Assembly (NCBI GenBank): GCA_963669295.1
Contig: OY769938.1
Location: forward strand, 1,860,001-1,924,000
Source of the DNA: G963669295 sp963669295
Lineage (GTDB): Bacteria > Bacteroidota > Bacteroidia > Flavobacteriales_D > CALLUQ01
Length of the DNA stretch: 64,000 nucleotides
Direction of reading: 5' to 3'
The notes below the pieces were generated by a model. It was not told the DNA's origin. It ran no database searches and was given only the letters and a program-made list of their open reading frames with translations. Below are positions 19,196 to 27,892 of this stretch, one piece after another. Positions within the stretch are counted from its first letter, which is position 1. Every line of letters begins with the position of its first letter. A program made the translations under genes and the position numbers.

Positions 19196-21682
19196 TTAAA
19201 AAATTTCGTCTTCGTCTTCATCCTCTTCCCCCTCCCCAAAATCGGGCTCCGTTGGGATTACATTCTCAAAATGTTCCCCACAGTTGGTTTCAATATCCAA
19301 CCTTCCCACCGGTGCTTCAAAGTCTTTACGGCTCAGTTTTATCGACTCATCACCGTATACTTTGTGCATGTAATATCCCCAAATGGGTAGTGCCATGTTG
19401 GCTCCTTGCCCATTAGCAGTACTCGAGAAGTGAACACTTCGATCTTCAGCACCTACCCAAACACCTGTTACCAAATCAGGAGTAAGTCCCATAAACCAGC
19501 CATCAGAATTATTTTGAGTGGTACCGGTTTTGCCTGCCACTGGATATTTAAAGCCACTATATGGGCGATGCGAGGATTTTATTTTCAATCGTACTCCTGT
19601 TCCACTTTTGGTGCCTGTAGTACGGTTATATGCGCCGTCGCAAACCCCTTTCATCATAGTAAGCATTGCATAGGCCGACTCTTCATCCATCGCTTCTGTA
19701 ATTTTTGGAATAACCTCCATAATCACATTGCCATGCTTGTCTTCAATACGTGTCACCATAATGGGTTCAATGTATACACCCTTATTAGCAAAAGTGCTGT
19801 TGGCTCCTACCATTTCATACACCGTAAGATCGGCCACTCCCAGGCACAGCGAAGGCACTGGTTCAAGTGGGCTTTTTACTCCCATTTTTCGAGCCAAACG
19901 CACCACTGCCTCAGGGCCTGCTCCAGGGCCAAATTGTTTAATGATCCAGGCGGTAATGGTGTTCATTGAGTTGGCCAGGCCATACTTCAATGAAACAATA
20001 CCTCCATACTCAGCATCTGAGTTTTTTGGCGACCAATCTTTAGGTAAATTCCATTTGTCTTTATCAAACGTTACTTGCACGTTAGGAACCTCATGACACG
20101 GCGGAAATCGCTCCAATGCTGTAGCATATACAAAGGGCTTAAAGGTAGAACCCACCTGCCTTGCTCCCTGATCTACGTGATCGTATTTGAAATGATGGTG
20201 GTTAATGCCACCCACCCATGCTTTTATAAAACCAGTATGTGGATCCATCGACATCAACCCAGCCTGTAAAAAGCCTTTGTAATAACGAATTGAATCCATC
20301 GGAGACATGATCGTATCTTTTTCGTACTTGTGCTCCTCCCCCTTTGCCCACGAAAACACCTTCATATTGATGGGCGTATTGAAAATGATGTCGATCGAAT
20401 CTTCTACCGGAGCCTTCCAAACTTGTTCGCAATCGGCCGACTGGCACACAAAGTAGCTATGGCCACCCATTTCCTCTTTTTCAATGTTTATCCGTCGTGT
20501 ACATCGAGGGCATTCTTTGCCTACCAACGATTCATAGCGTTTGCTGCGTTTTTTTGCAAACTCCATGATCTTATCAATCTCATCATCGGGAGTGTTCCAG
20601 TGGAATGGTGATTTATTTTTCTTTTTCAGTTCCTCGTTAAACTGTGGCTGTAGCTCTGCCCCCAAATGCTCTCTCACTGCCCATTCTGCATACTCCTGAA
20701 ATCGAGAATCAATGGTAGTATATACTTTCAAGCCATCTTTATAAATGTCATAAGGCTTTCCTGTTTCAGGATTGGGGTACATTAACTTGTCGTTAACAGT
20801 ATCTACAGCCGTAAGCAATTCTTGTAGTTTAATGCGCAACCGCTCTCGAAAGTATGGAGCCGGGCCTTCATTGTGGTCTACAATTTGGTAGTTTAGGCCA
20901 AGGGGCAATTCGCTTAGCGAATCACATTCATCCTGCGTAATAAGTTGGTTCTTAAGCATCTGCCCAAACACCACGTTCCTTCGATGTAGAGTCGTGTCAG
21001 GTCGCCTAAGTGGGTTAAACAATGCCGGGTTCTTGGCCATTCCTACCAACATTGCCGCTTCTTCCATTTTCAATGAGTCGGGGCTGGAATCGAAGTATAC
21101 TGCTGCTGCCGACTTAATGCCTACTGCATTGTTTACAAAGTCGAATCGATTGAGGTACATCGTAACAATTTCCTCTTTGGTGTATTGCTTTTCTAACCTC
21201 ACAGCAATAATCCACTCGCGAAACTTCTGTTTTACCCGGTCCCACTTAGAGGCCGGTTGTTCGGTAAATAGCATTTTGGCCAACTGCTGGGTGATGGTAC
21301 TTGCTCCTCCCTTTTCTCCCATGTACACCGCTGCCCGCATTAAGCCTTTAAAATCGATGCCTGAGTGGTCACGGTATCGCTCATCTTCTGTAGCTATTAA
21401 TGCATCAATGAGGTAGGGCGAAAGCTCCTCGTATTTTACATTCGTTCGGTTTTGTACAAAGTATTTCCCCAACAGTTTATGGTCGGCAGAGATAATTTCT
21501 GTAGCCAAATTGCTTTTGGGATTTTCTAATTCTTCAAAGGTGGGGAGGTCGCTATTGGATGCCTGGCTCAGCAACACAAATAGTCCAATAAATGGAGCCA
21601 AAACGAACAGCCAAAACACAATGATAAGCTTTGTGTATCGACGTTTCTTTTTAACGGGCTGTTGTACTTCTTCTTCTTCCAT
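19196..21682 (-). CDS. mrcA: Penicillin-binding protein 1A (bifunctional glycosyltransferase/transpeptidase)
   Basis: An 828-residue class A PBP that polymerises and cross-links peptidoglycan. A cytoplasmic tail and one membrane anchor (about 19-38) precede a GT51 domain with catalytic Glu99 in ATEDERYRDHSGID and the STITQQLAKMLF motif. The transpeptidase domain has S512-TF-K515 (GSTFKPF), SMN and KTGTT. Between them, residues 391-418 hold a four-cysteine insert (CPRC, then 18 residues, then CQSADC) that looks like a zinc ribbon, unusual for a periplasmic enzyme. The C-terminus is very acidic. I start at 21682 (MEEEEV) because the 16 residues upstream do not fit a cytoplasmic tail. Confidence 0.95.
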   Translation of the reverse strand: MEEEEVQQPVKKKRRYTKLIIVFWLFVLAPFIGLFVLLSQASNSDLPTFEELENPKSNLATEIISADHKLLGKYFVQNRTNVKYEELSPYLIDALIATEDERYRDHSGIDFKGLMRAAVYMGEKGGASTITQQLAKMLFTEQPASKWDRVKQKFREWIIAVRLEKQYTKEEIVTMYLNRFDFVNNAVGIKSAAAVYFDSSPDSLKMEEAAMLVGMAKNPALFNPLRRPDTTLHRRNVVFGQMLKNQLITQDECDSLSELPLGLNYQIVDHNEGPAPYFRERLRIKLQELLTAVDTVNDKLMYPNPETGKPYDIYKDGLKVYTTIDSRFQEYAEWAVREHLGAELQPQFNEELKKKNKSPFHWNTPDDEIDKIMEFAKKRSKRYESLVGKECPRCTRRINIEKEEMGGHSYFVCQSADCEQVWKAPVEDSIDIIFNTPINMKVFSWAKGEEHKYEKDTIMSPMDSIRYYKGFLQAGLMSMDPHTGFIKAWVGGINHHHFKYDHVDQGARQVGSTFKPFVYATALERFPPCHEVPNVQVTFDKDKWNLPKDWSPKNSDAEYGGIVSLKYGLANSMNTITAWIIKQFGPGAGPEAVVRLARKMGVKSPLEPVPSLCLGVADLTVYEMVGANSTFANKGVYIEPIMVTRIEDKHGNVIMEVIPKITEAMDEESAYAMLTMMKGVCDGAYNRTTGTKSGTGVRLKIKSSHRPYSGFKYPVAGKTGTTQNNSDGWFMGLTPDLVTGVWVGAEDRSVHFSSTANGQGANMALPIWGYYMHKVYGDESIKLSRKDFEAPVGRLDIETNCGEHFENVIPTEPDFGEGEEDEDEDEIF

Positions 21683-21731
21683 AAATAGGCGATTGTAAAA
21701 GTAACAAAAATCCTTACAAGACCCTGCCATT

Positions 21732-21767
21732 ATGCGTTTGGATTACACCCAAATGCGTTGGGTTACA
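21732..21767. repeat. Short direct repeat in the mrcA/cotH divergent promoter region
   Basis: ATGCGTTTGGATTACA (21732-21747) and ATGCGTTGGGTTACA (21753-21767) differ by one base and one gap and sit 21 bp apart, about two helical turns. They lie in the 189-bp gap between divergent genes and could be an operator. No regulator is suggested by the sequence. Confidence 0.4.
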
Positions 21768-21871
21768 GTCGCTGTACGTTGGTAGATTGGCGCTCTGTTT
21801 TGGGAAATGACTTTTATTTAACGACTTTTGCGTGCTGTTTTCTTATTAATTTACAGCACTTTTATTGAACC

Positions 21872-24868
21872 ATGAAAAAAGTTGCCGCTTTAGTTGTTGT
21901 GTTTGCTGCCGCAGTTGTGGTATGGATGAACAAAGACCGCTTTGGAGCCACCACAGATGGTGGCAATGAGGTGTTTTGTGGTTTTGAAACAACTACAGAA
22001 AAGGACGGCATGACCTTTTTCACAGCGAATGATGTGTTGTTTTTTAATGGACACACTCAAACGCACGACCTTGCCCGAACTGGCAATGCCTGCGTGATGC
22101 TTGATGGAACAGGAGACCGGGTTTATGGCCCTTCTTATACGTTTACCGATGTTAACTATGGCGATGAATTTGAAGCTACTGTTTGGCGAAAGTCGGAAAG
22201 TGGAGAAGGAGCCCTGGCATTAACCGGCAATTGGGATTTCTATCGCGACACCAAAAAAGTGGTAGAAGAAAAAGATGGGTGGCAATTGCTGCGTATGTCG
22301 TTTACCGTACTGGAAGAAATACGCGGCAAAGAATTGATGTTTCACTTATGGACATCGAAAGAGGGAGCTGTGGTGTATTTCGACGATTTCAAAATTGTAA
22401 AGAAACGATCGTATGAATTAAAAGAAGTCAACACCATCGACTCTTCCAATTTACTATCAATTACTATTCCTGATAGCTCTTTTGAGCAAATTAAAGCCAA
22501 GCGCAACGATGCCATTCAAAAGAAAATTTTGTTTTCGAGTAAGGCAGATTGGGTGATGGCTAGCGCAGCCCTTGCAGATACTACCATTCCGGTGAAAGTG
22601 CGTTTAAAAGGTGATTGGACCGATCATCTTACCGGCAACAAATGGTCGTACCGGGTCAAAACCAGCAAAACACAATACTGGAATCACTTGCGCGAATTTT
22701 CTATTCAAAGCCCTGCTACCCGCAGTTTTTTGGATGAGTGGGTGTTTCATGAGTTTTTAAGGCGCGAAGATGTGATGACCACCCGGTACCGGTTTATTCA
22801 TTTGTTTGTTAATGATAACAACCATGGCATTTATGCCCTGGAAGAGCATTTTGAAAAGGAATTGATGGAACATCAACAGCGACGAGAAGGTCCTTTGTTG
22901 AAGTTCAATGAAGATGAGTTGTGGAACATTCGCTTGGTGAATGAGTTGTCGGACAAATGGTACTTGCCCGTATACGAGTCGAGCGAAATTCGAGCATTCT
23001 CGGCAGGAAAGATTCGCAAAAACCCCGTGCTAAAAGGGCAATTTGATGTAGCACAAAACCTAATGTATCAATACAAACACGGGTTAAAAAACCCTGAAGA
23101 TGTTTTTGACCTTGAGCGATTGGCTAAGTTTTTTGCCATTGTTGACCTTACCAAGGCCTACCACACCTTGATTTGGCACAACCAGCGGTGGTACTACAAC
23201 CCGGTAACTGCAAAGCTGGAGCCTATTGGTTTTGATGGCTATACCAATACTGGTTATTTCGATTATGCCACTCATGCCATTCTGGGGCATCGACTATCAG
23301 AAAACAAGCGCATGCTTAAAAAAACCGGTTTCCTGGTTCATATTTTTGAAGACCGGGCTTTTTACGAGCGGTACTTACATTACCTCAGCGAGTATTCGAG
23401 CGAAGAATATATTACTGCCTTTATGAAGAGCATTGATGCGCCCCTCAAGGCCAATGAAGCGCTATTGCAACAAGAGTATGCCAGCTATACTTACGACCCT
23501 AATTTTATTGTAAACAGTGCCGCTGCCGTGAGGAGTTTGTTGGATAGTATTGATGTTGCAGCCATCCTCAGCGAAAAGTATGAAGAGCATCCCCCACACC
23601 CTTATAAGGCTCCTGAGGTAGTTGCTGGTGAGCTACCGACCCATAATGTTTCGGTGATGGCCTATCAGGTAGAAGGCGCCTCAGCTTTTGATGTTGATGT
23701 TCGCAATTTCCACTTTTTGCCTATTACAGTGGTGGGAGGTGGTAATGGTGCATTAACTAAGCCAACCAGCTCAGATACTTTACGACCTTACTACAAGCGC
23801 TTACCTCCAGAACAAACAACAGTAACATTCGACACTGCTGTTACGCACATTTTTTATCGTGAACAAGGCAGTAAAGAAGTGTATACCACTCCGATAGTAA
23901 TGCATAATGCCCCTACCAATTATGCTCCGTCGCAGGCGCTTCAAGCCCCATCGCCCATGTTTGAGCAATTGTTTGAAGAAAAAGGCGGGTACTGGGTGCT
24001 TAAACAAGATCGTGCTACAATAAGCGAAGACATCATTGTTCCAGCTGGAGGAGTGGTGGATCTTTCTTGTACAGAAATGGACTTTATCAATGGAGCCCGG
24101 TTCATCAGTTATTCTCCCGTGGTGGCAAAAGGAACCGCTAACCACCTGGTGGTGATCCGCTCTTCCGATAACAGCGCTGGTGGGTTTACGGTGCTTCAAA
24201 CCAACGGTGCTGAGCAAGTTTCTACATTGGAGTACGTTCGATTTGATGGCTTCAATACCCTTAATTATAATGGCTGGCAACTTACTGGTGCCGTTACCTT
24301 TTACGAATCGGATGTAGAGATGTTGGGATGCGAGTTCACCAACAACCATTGCGAAGATGGGCTAAATATTATTCGTTCGCACTTCATCATGCAGCAATGC
24401 AACATCAGCAATACTCCCAGCGACGGGTTTGATGCCGATTTCTGCACCGGTGCTGTAAGCAAGTCATCGTTTTCTGATACTAAGAATGATTGCATCGACT
24501 TTTCAGGGAGCGTTATTACCATCAGTCAATGCACCATTAACAATGCTGGTGACAAGGGGATTTCGGGAGGAGAAAACTCTACCTTAACCATTGATGATGT
24601 GTCGATCAACAAAGCTGAAATTGCCATTGCTTCTAAAGACTTATCAAGCCTACAGATTAAGCTATTGAAGGTGCAAAACTGCAAATATGGTTTTGCTGCC
24701 TTCCAAAAGAAACCTGAATTTGGCGGAGCCGAAATTCTTGTTGAGGGACTTACTTACGATCAAATTGATACCTTGCACTTGATTGAACAAAACTCTTCTA
24801 TGCGTTTGGAAGGTAAATTCATTGAAGGCACCGGAAAGGTAGATTTGGCTAAGATGTATGGCCTGTAG
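21872..24868 (+). CDS. CotH-kinase-like surface protein with C-terminal beta-helix
   Basis: A 998-residue exported protein; the N-terminus (KKVAALVVVFAAAVVVWM) is a membrane anchor or uncleaved signal. Residues about 30-180 form a carbohydrate-binding-like beta-sandwich. Residues about 190-520 resemble the CotH kinase family: VRLKGDWTDHLTGNKWSYRV, a region like FSIQSPATRSFLDEWVFHE, and NDNNHGIYALEEHFEKEL, matching CotH's conserved GxYxLxE strand. Residues about 740-950 are a right-handed parallel beta-helix with repeated NxxxDGL and DCIDFSGS turns. CotH proteins phosphorylate spore-coat or surface proteins. It is divergent from mrcA and convergent with gldH with zero bases between the two stop codons. 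Function is inferred from fold-level similarity only. Confidence 0.75.
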   Translation: MKKVAALVVVFAAAVVVWMNKDRFGATTDGGNEVFCGFETTTEKDGMTFFTANDVLFFNGHTQTHDLARTGNACVMLDGTGDRVYGPSYTFTDVNYGDEFEATVWRKSESGEGALALTGNWDFYRDTKKVVEEKDGWQLLRMSFTVLEEIRGKELMFHLWTSKEGAVVYFDDFKIVKKRSYELKEVNTIDSSNLLSITIPDSSFEQIKAKRNDAIQKKILFSSKADWVMASAALADTTIPVKVRLKGDWTDHLTGNKWSYRVKTSKTQYWNHLREFSIQSPATRSFLDEWVFHEFLRREDVMTTRYRFIHLFVNDNNHGIYALEEHFEKELMEHQQRREGPLLKFNEDELWNIRLVNELSDKWYLPVYESSEIRAFSAGKIRKNPVLKGQFDVAQNLMYQYKHGLKNPEDVFDLERLAKFFAIVDLTKAYHTLIWHNQRWYYNPVTAKLEPIGFDGYTNTGYFDYATHAILGHRLSENKRMLKKTGFLVHIFEDRAFYERYLHYLSEYSSEEYITAFMKSIDAPLKANEALLQQEYASYTYDPNFIVNSAAAVRSLLDSIDVAAILSEKYEEHPPHPYKAPEVVAGELPTHNVSVMAYQVEGASAFDVDVRNFHFLPITVVGGGNGALTKPTSSDTLRPYYKRLPPEQTTVTFDTAVTHIFYREQGSKEVYTTPIVMHNAPTNYAPSQALQAPSPMFEQLFEEKGGYWVLKQDRATISEDIIVPAGGVVDLSCTEMDFINGARFISYSPVVAKGTANHLVVIRSSDNSAGGFTVLQTNGAEQVSTLEYVRFDGFNTLNYNGWQLTGAVTFYESDVEMLGCEFTNNHCEDGLNIIRSHFIMQQCNISNTPSDGFDADFCTGAVSKSSFSDTKNDCIDFSGSVITISQCTINNAGDKGISGGENSTLTIDDVSINKAEIAIASKDLSSLQIKLLKVQNCKYGFAAFQKKPEFGGAEILVEGLTYDQIDTLHLIEQNSSMRLEGKFIEGTGKVDLAKMYGL

Positions 24869-25333
24869 TTACTGGTTTTTTTCTACCCGCAACCCAATAT
24901 CAATTACTTCCATCAACTCTTCTTCGCGCATGGCCTGCTCTATGGCAACTTTATAGGTGCCTTTTAGCGGAAATATCTTGTTGTACTTAATCATGATTTG
25001 ATTGTCGATGATGCTTCCGGAATCGCTGCCTTCCCAACGGCCAAACTGATCAGCAAGGATGCATTCTACCGTATCGCGTGAGCTTTTTCCGTTCGGGAAT
25101 TCAATGTGTACGAATACAAAGAGGTTACTGTATGGGTACGACTTGGTATTACGAATGTTCAAGTAAAAATTATGTGGTGTCACGGTATCGCTGATGGCCA
25201 CATTGAAGGTCACTTGATTGGCCACATTCCATACTCCATCAGGAATGGCTGTGTCTTCTTCAAACACCCGGTTGGAGTCGCACGACACCCAAACCACACT
25301 TAACAGCATTACCATTAAGCCCAATCGTTTCAT
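24869..25333 (-). CDS. gldH: Gliding motility lipoprotein GldH
   Basis: A 154-residue lipoprotein (signal peptide MKRLGLMVMLLSVVWVSC, lipid-anchored at Cys18). The mature part has the GldH pattern, including WNVANQVTFNVAISDTVTPH, FYLNIRNTKSYPYSNLFVFV and GRWEGSDSGSI. GldH is required for gliding in Flavobacterium johnsoniae, where it acts with the GldK-N/type 9 secretion machinery. Its start overlaps the ricT stop by four bases. The order holB-ricT-gldH is a recurrent Bacteroidota arrangement and strengthens the call. Confidence 0.9.
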   Translation of the reverse strand: MKRLGLMVMLLSVVWVSCDSNRVFEEDTAIPDGVWNVANQVTFNVAISDTVTPHNFYLNIRNTKSYPYSNLFVFVHIEFPNGKSSRDTVECILADQFGRWEGSDSGSIIDNQIMIKYNKIFPLKGTYKVAIEQAMREEELMEVIDIGLRVEKNQ

Positions 25334-26616
25334 CGCTTGTTTTTCTGCCGGGGCTTGTTGTTGCCCTGGGTGTTTTTCTTTGCTTGTGGCTTTTGACCTT
25401 TTGGCTTTCCACCTTTGCCACTTTTATCCCCTTTATTGCTTCCTTTTGCCGACTTATTGGTTGGGGCACCTTGCGGATTACGTGGCTTTTTACGGCGCTT
25501 TTTACGGCGTCCCTTTTTGTGTTTATCATCAAAACGGGTCAGGCTATCTTGACCTACCACATTCGTGTAATCCGGTTCTTCATCCACCACAATGTCCATG
25601 TAATCTTTCAAGTCGTCGGGTTTTTTCCCGGCCTTGTTCATGTCAATGATTTGGTGTACCCGATCTACTGAAAGAGGGATGGGCGAGTTGATGCCATCGC
25701 CCTCGGGAATGTACCACATGGTACGTTTAAAGATGTCTGTTTTGAGGTGAAATGCTGTTCCTTTCTTGGTTTGCAGCTTCACTTCCGATCGAGGAAAGTC
25801 TTTGATGGCCTCGAGGTACATGTCGAGCTCGTAGTTGAGGCAGCATTTAAGCTTGCCGCATTGCCCTGCCAACTTTTGTGGGTTGAGCGAAAGCTGTTGA
25901 TAACGAGCCGCACTGGTAGATACTGAACGGAAGTCGGTAAGCCATGTAGCACAACACAACTCGCGGCCACAAGATCCTACACCTCCCAATCGACTCGCCT
26001 CCTGACGCGCCCCAATTTGGCGCATTTCAATACGAATTTTGAAGTCATCGGCCATGATCTTGATGAGCTCTCTAAAGTCTACCCGCTCATCGGCAGTATA
26101 GTAAAAGGTAGCTTTGGTTTTATCGCCCTGGTATTCTACATCACTGATTTTCATCTCCAAACCAAGGCTTAAGGCATGCTTTCGAGCCTTGTACATGGTA
26201 TCATTTTCAAGGTCGCGTGCTTCGCTGTACTTCTCGAGGTCTTTTTCCGTGACTTTGCGGTATAGTTTTCTTATTTCCGAAGAGTCGTAGTTAACGTTCT
26301 TCTTATTCATCTGTAGGCGTGTTAACTCACCTACGATAGACACCACTCCCACGTCGTAGCCAGGGCTGGCTTCTACGGCAACGGTATCGCCTACATGTAA
26401 GGGAATATTATTGACGTTTCGATAAAAGGCTTTCCTACTGTTTTTAAAACGTACTTCTACACAGCCAAAACTTTGCCTACCCGAGGGCAGTTCCATATTT
26501 GATAACCAATCGAATACATTTAATTTATTGCACCCGCCCGTTCCACAACTTCCGTTACTTCTACATCCTGCAGGTGTGCCACTCCCATCATTGTTCTTAC
26601 AACTTGCACATCCCAT
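25330..26616 (-). CDS. ricT: PSP1-domain regulatory iron-sulfur protein RicT (YaaT)
   Basis: A 428-residue homologue of B. subtilis YaaT/RicT, which with RicA and RicF binds Fe-S clusters and stimulates RNase Y mRNA processing. The PSP1 domain (about 45-290) holds the cysteine motifs GSCGRELCCATW and GQCGKLKCCLNYELD. The N-terminus is an extra cysteine-rich segment (CASC, CRSNGSCGTGGC) typical of Bacteroidota members. The last 80 residues are a Lys/Gly/Pro-rich disordered tail that may bind nucleic acid. It sits between holB (52 bp upstream) and gldH (4-bp overlap). Confidence 0.92.
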   Translation of the reverse strand: MGCASCKNNDGSGTPAGCRSNGSCGTGGCNKLNVFDWLSNMELPSGRQSFGCVEVRFKNSRKAFYRNVNNIPLHVGDTVAVEASPGYDVGVVSIVGELTRLQMNKKNVNYDSSEIRKLYRKVTEKDLEKYSEARDLENDTMYKARKHALSLGLEMKISDVEYQGDKTKATFYYTADERVDFRELIKIMADDFKIRIEMRQIGARQEASRLGGVGSCGRELCCATWLTDFRSVSTSAARYQQLSLNPQKLAGQCGKLKCCLNYELDMYLEAIKDFPRSEVKLQTKKGTAFHLKTDIFKRTMWYIPEGDGINSPIPLSVDRVHQIIDMNKAGKKPDDLKDYMDIVVDEEPDYTNVVGQDSLTRFDDKHKKGRRKKRRKKPRNPQGAPTNKSAKGSNKGDKSGKGGKPKGQKPQAKKNTQGNNKPRQKNKR

Positions 26617-26668
26617 AATCGCACATTTTTGATAAAATTACCAAATTAATCTTGCGCTGCAAAATTAC

Positions 26669-27784
26669 TCATTTCAGCAACTTAAAAACCTTAAACGACA
26701 AATCGAGGAATAAAATCTTAGGATTGGCGTTGCGTTCAATGTGGTAGTGTGCTGTATCGAATTCTTCGACCAGGGCAACCATGTTATTTCCGTTCAGAAA
26801 AGGAGCGAACTTTTTAGAGAATTCCAGCTCTGTGCCGTTAAGTCGCACCAACTGCTCGTCGCCATAATTACCTACAATGCATTGCCTAAATATGTGCAGC
26901 CCATAGCGCAAAAAGCTCTTTTGCTTTTCCCTGCCAATGCCTGCCATACTGTCTACCCATCGTATGGCCTCACCAACGTCTCTGCGAAAGCAGATGCGCA
27001 TCCAATCTCTAAACTGCACAAAGTTTTGATTTTCTTCTTCTCTTTCTTCCACCAGTTTCCCTGCCTCAAAATAACTCCCTTCTGCTAAACGAGCGAAGGC
27101 ATTGGCCTCCGTTACTTCCAGTCCATAGGCTTGTTGCAATGCCGTAGCAATGGTTGGCTCTTTTATTTTGTTCAACTTCAACAGTTGTGTTCGCGAGATA
27201 ATGGTTGGAAGGATGTCTTCATGGTTTTCGGTGATGAGGACAAAAAGTGTTTTCTCTGGAGGCTCTTCAATAATTTTTAGCAGCTTGTTGGCTGCAGCTG
27301 TATTCATCAGCTCTGCCATCCAAATGATCATCACTTTGTACCCGCCCTCAAATGATTTTAACGCCAGTTTACGCACAATTTCTGCACTTTCTGCCACCCC
27401 CAACACTCCTTGCTTCTTGTCTTCACCCAACTGCTCATACCACCAGTTAGCACTCATGTACGGACGCTCCAGCACTGCCTCCCGCCAAGCGGGCAACACA
27501 TCATCAGATACTTTTACTTTCGACGACAATACCACCGGATAAGCAAAATGCAAATCGGGGTGAGCCAGCTTGTCGAGCTGTACACACGAAGGGCACTGCC
27601 CACAAGCATCTTGCTCTTGCTTGTTGCTGCACAACACATAGCGTGCATAAGCAATGGCCAGTGGCAATCCTCCGGTTCCTTGTGGCGACAGGAAGAGCTG
27701 CGCATGACTAATGCGTCCTTCTTTTACTGTTTGAAGCAAATGGTGCTTTGCTTCTTCCTGCCCTATGATGTTGTTGAAATACAT
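26669..27784 (-). CDS. holB: DNA polymerase III subunit delta'
   Basis: A clamp-loader subunit that helps place the sliding clamp on DNA. The 371-residue product has the AAA+ layout: IIGQEEAKHHLLQTV, a degenerate Walker A (SPQGTGGLPLA, lacking the Lys), a four-cysteine zinc module around ACGQCPSC, then IIEEPPEKTLFVLITEN and the SRT motif TIISRTQLLKL. Loss of the Walker Lys is normal for delta', which does not hydrolyse ATP. It is the first gene of the holB-ricT-gldH unit and divergent from pgk. Confidence 0.92.
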   Translation of the reverse strand: MYFNNIIGQEEAKHHLLQTVKEGRISHAQLFLSPQGTGGLPLAIAYARYVLCSNKQEQDACGQCPSCVQLDKLAHPDLHFAYPVVLSSKVKVSDDVLPAWREAVLERPYMSANWWYEQLGEDKKQGVLGVAESAEIVRKLALKSFEGGYKVMIIWMAELMNTAAANKLLKIIEEPPEKTLFVLITENHEDILPTIISRTQLLKLNKIKEPTIATALQQAYGLEVTEANAFARLAEGSYFEAGKLVEEREEENQNFVQFRDWMRICFRRDVGEAIRWVDSMAGIGREKQKSFLRYGLHIFRQCIVGNYGDEQLVRLNGTELEFSKKFAPFLNGNNMVALVEEFDTAHYHIERNANPKILFLDLSFKVFKLLK

Positions 27785-27853
27785 TGTTAAAAACCGGTTT
27801 AAAGTTAATTATATTTTCCGCGTTGCCCACGCTGAAATATGAAACATAACTTT

Positions 27854-27861
27854 TACTTTTG
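27854..27861 (+). promoter_or_regulatory. Candidate -7 element for pgk
   Basis: TACTTTTG matches TAnnTTTG 31 bp before the GTG start of pgk. The expected upstream TTG is not at an ideal distance. Confidence 0.4.
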
Positions 27862-27892
27862 CGCCCAATAGGAATTCTTAAAACCAAATTTC

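Noticed and set aside
27600..27784. HolB read as inactivated because its Walker A lacks Lys
   Set aside because: Delta' subunits normally lack a functional ATP site, so this is expected.
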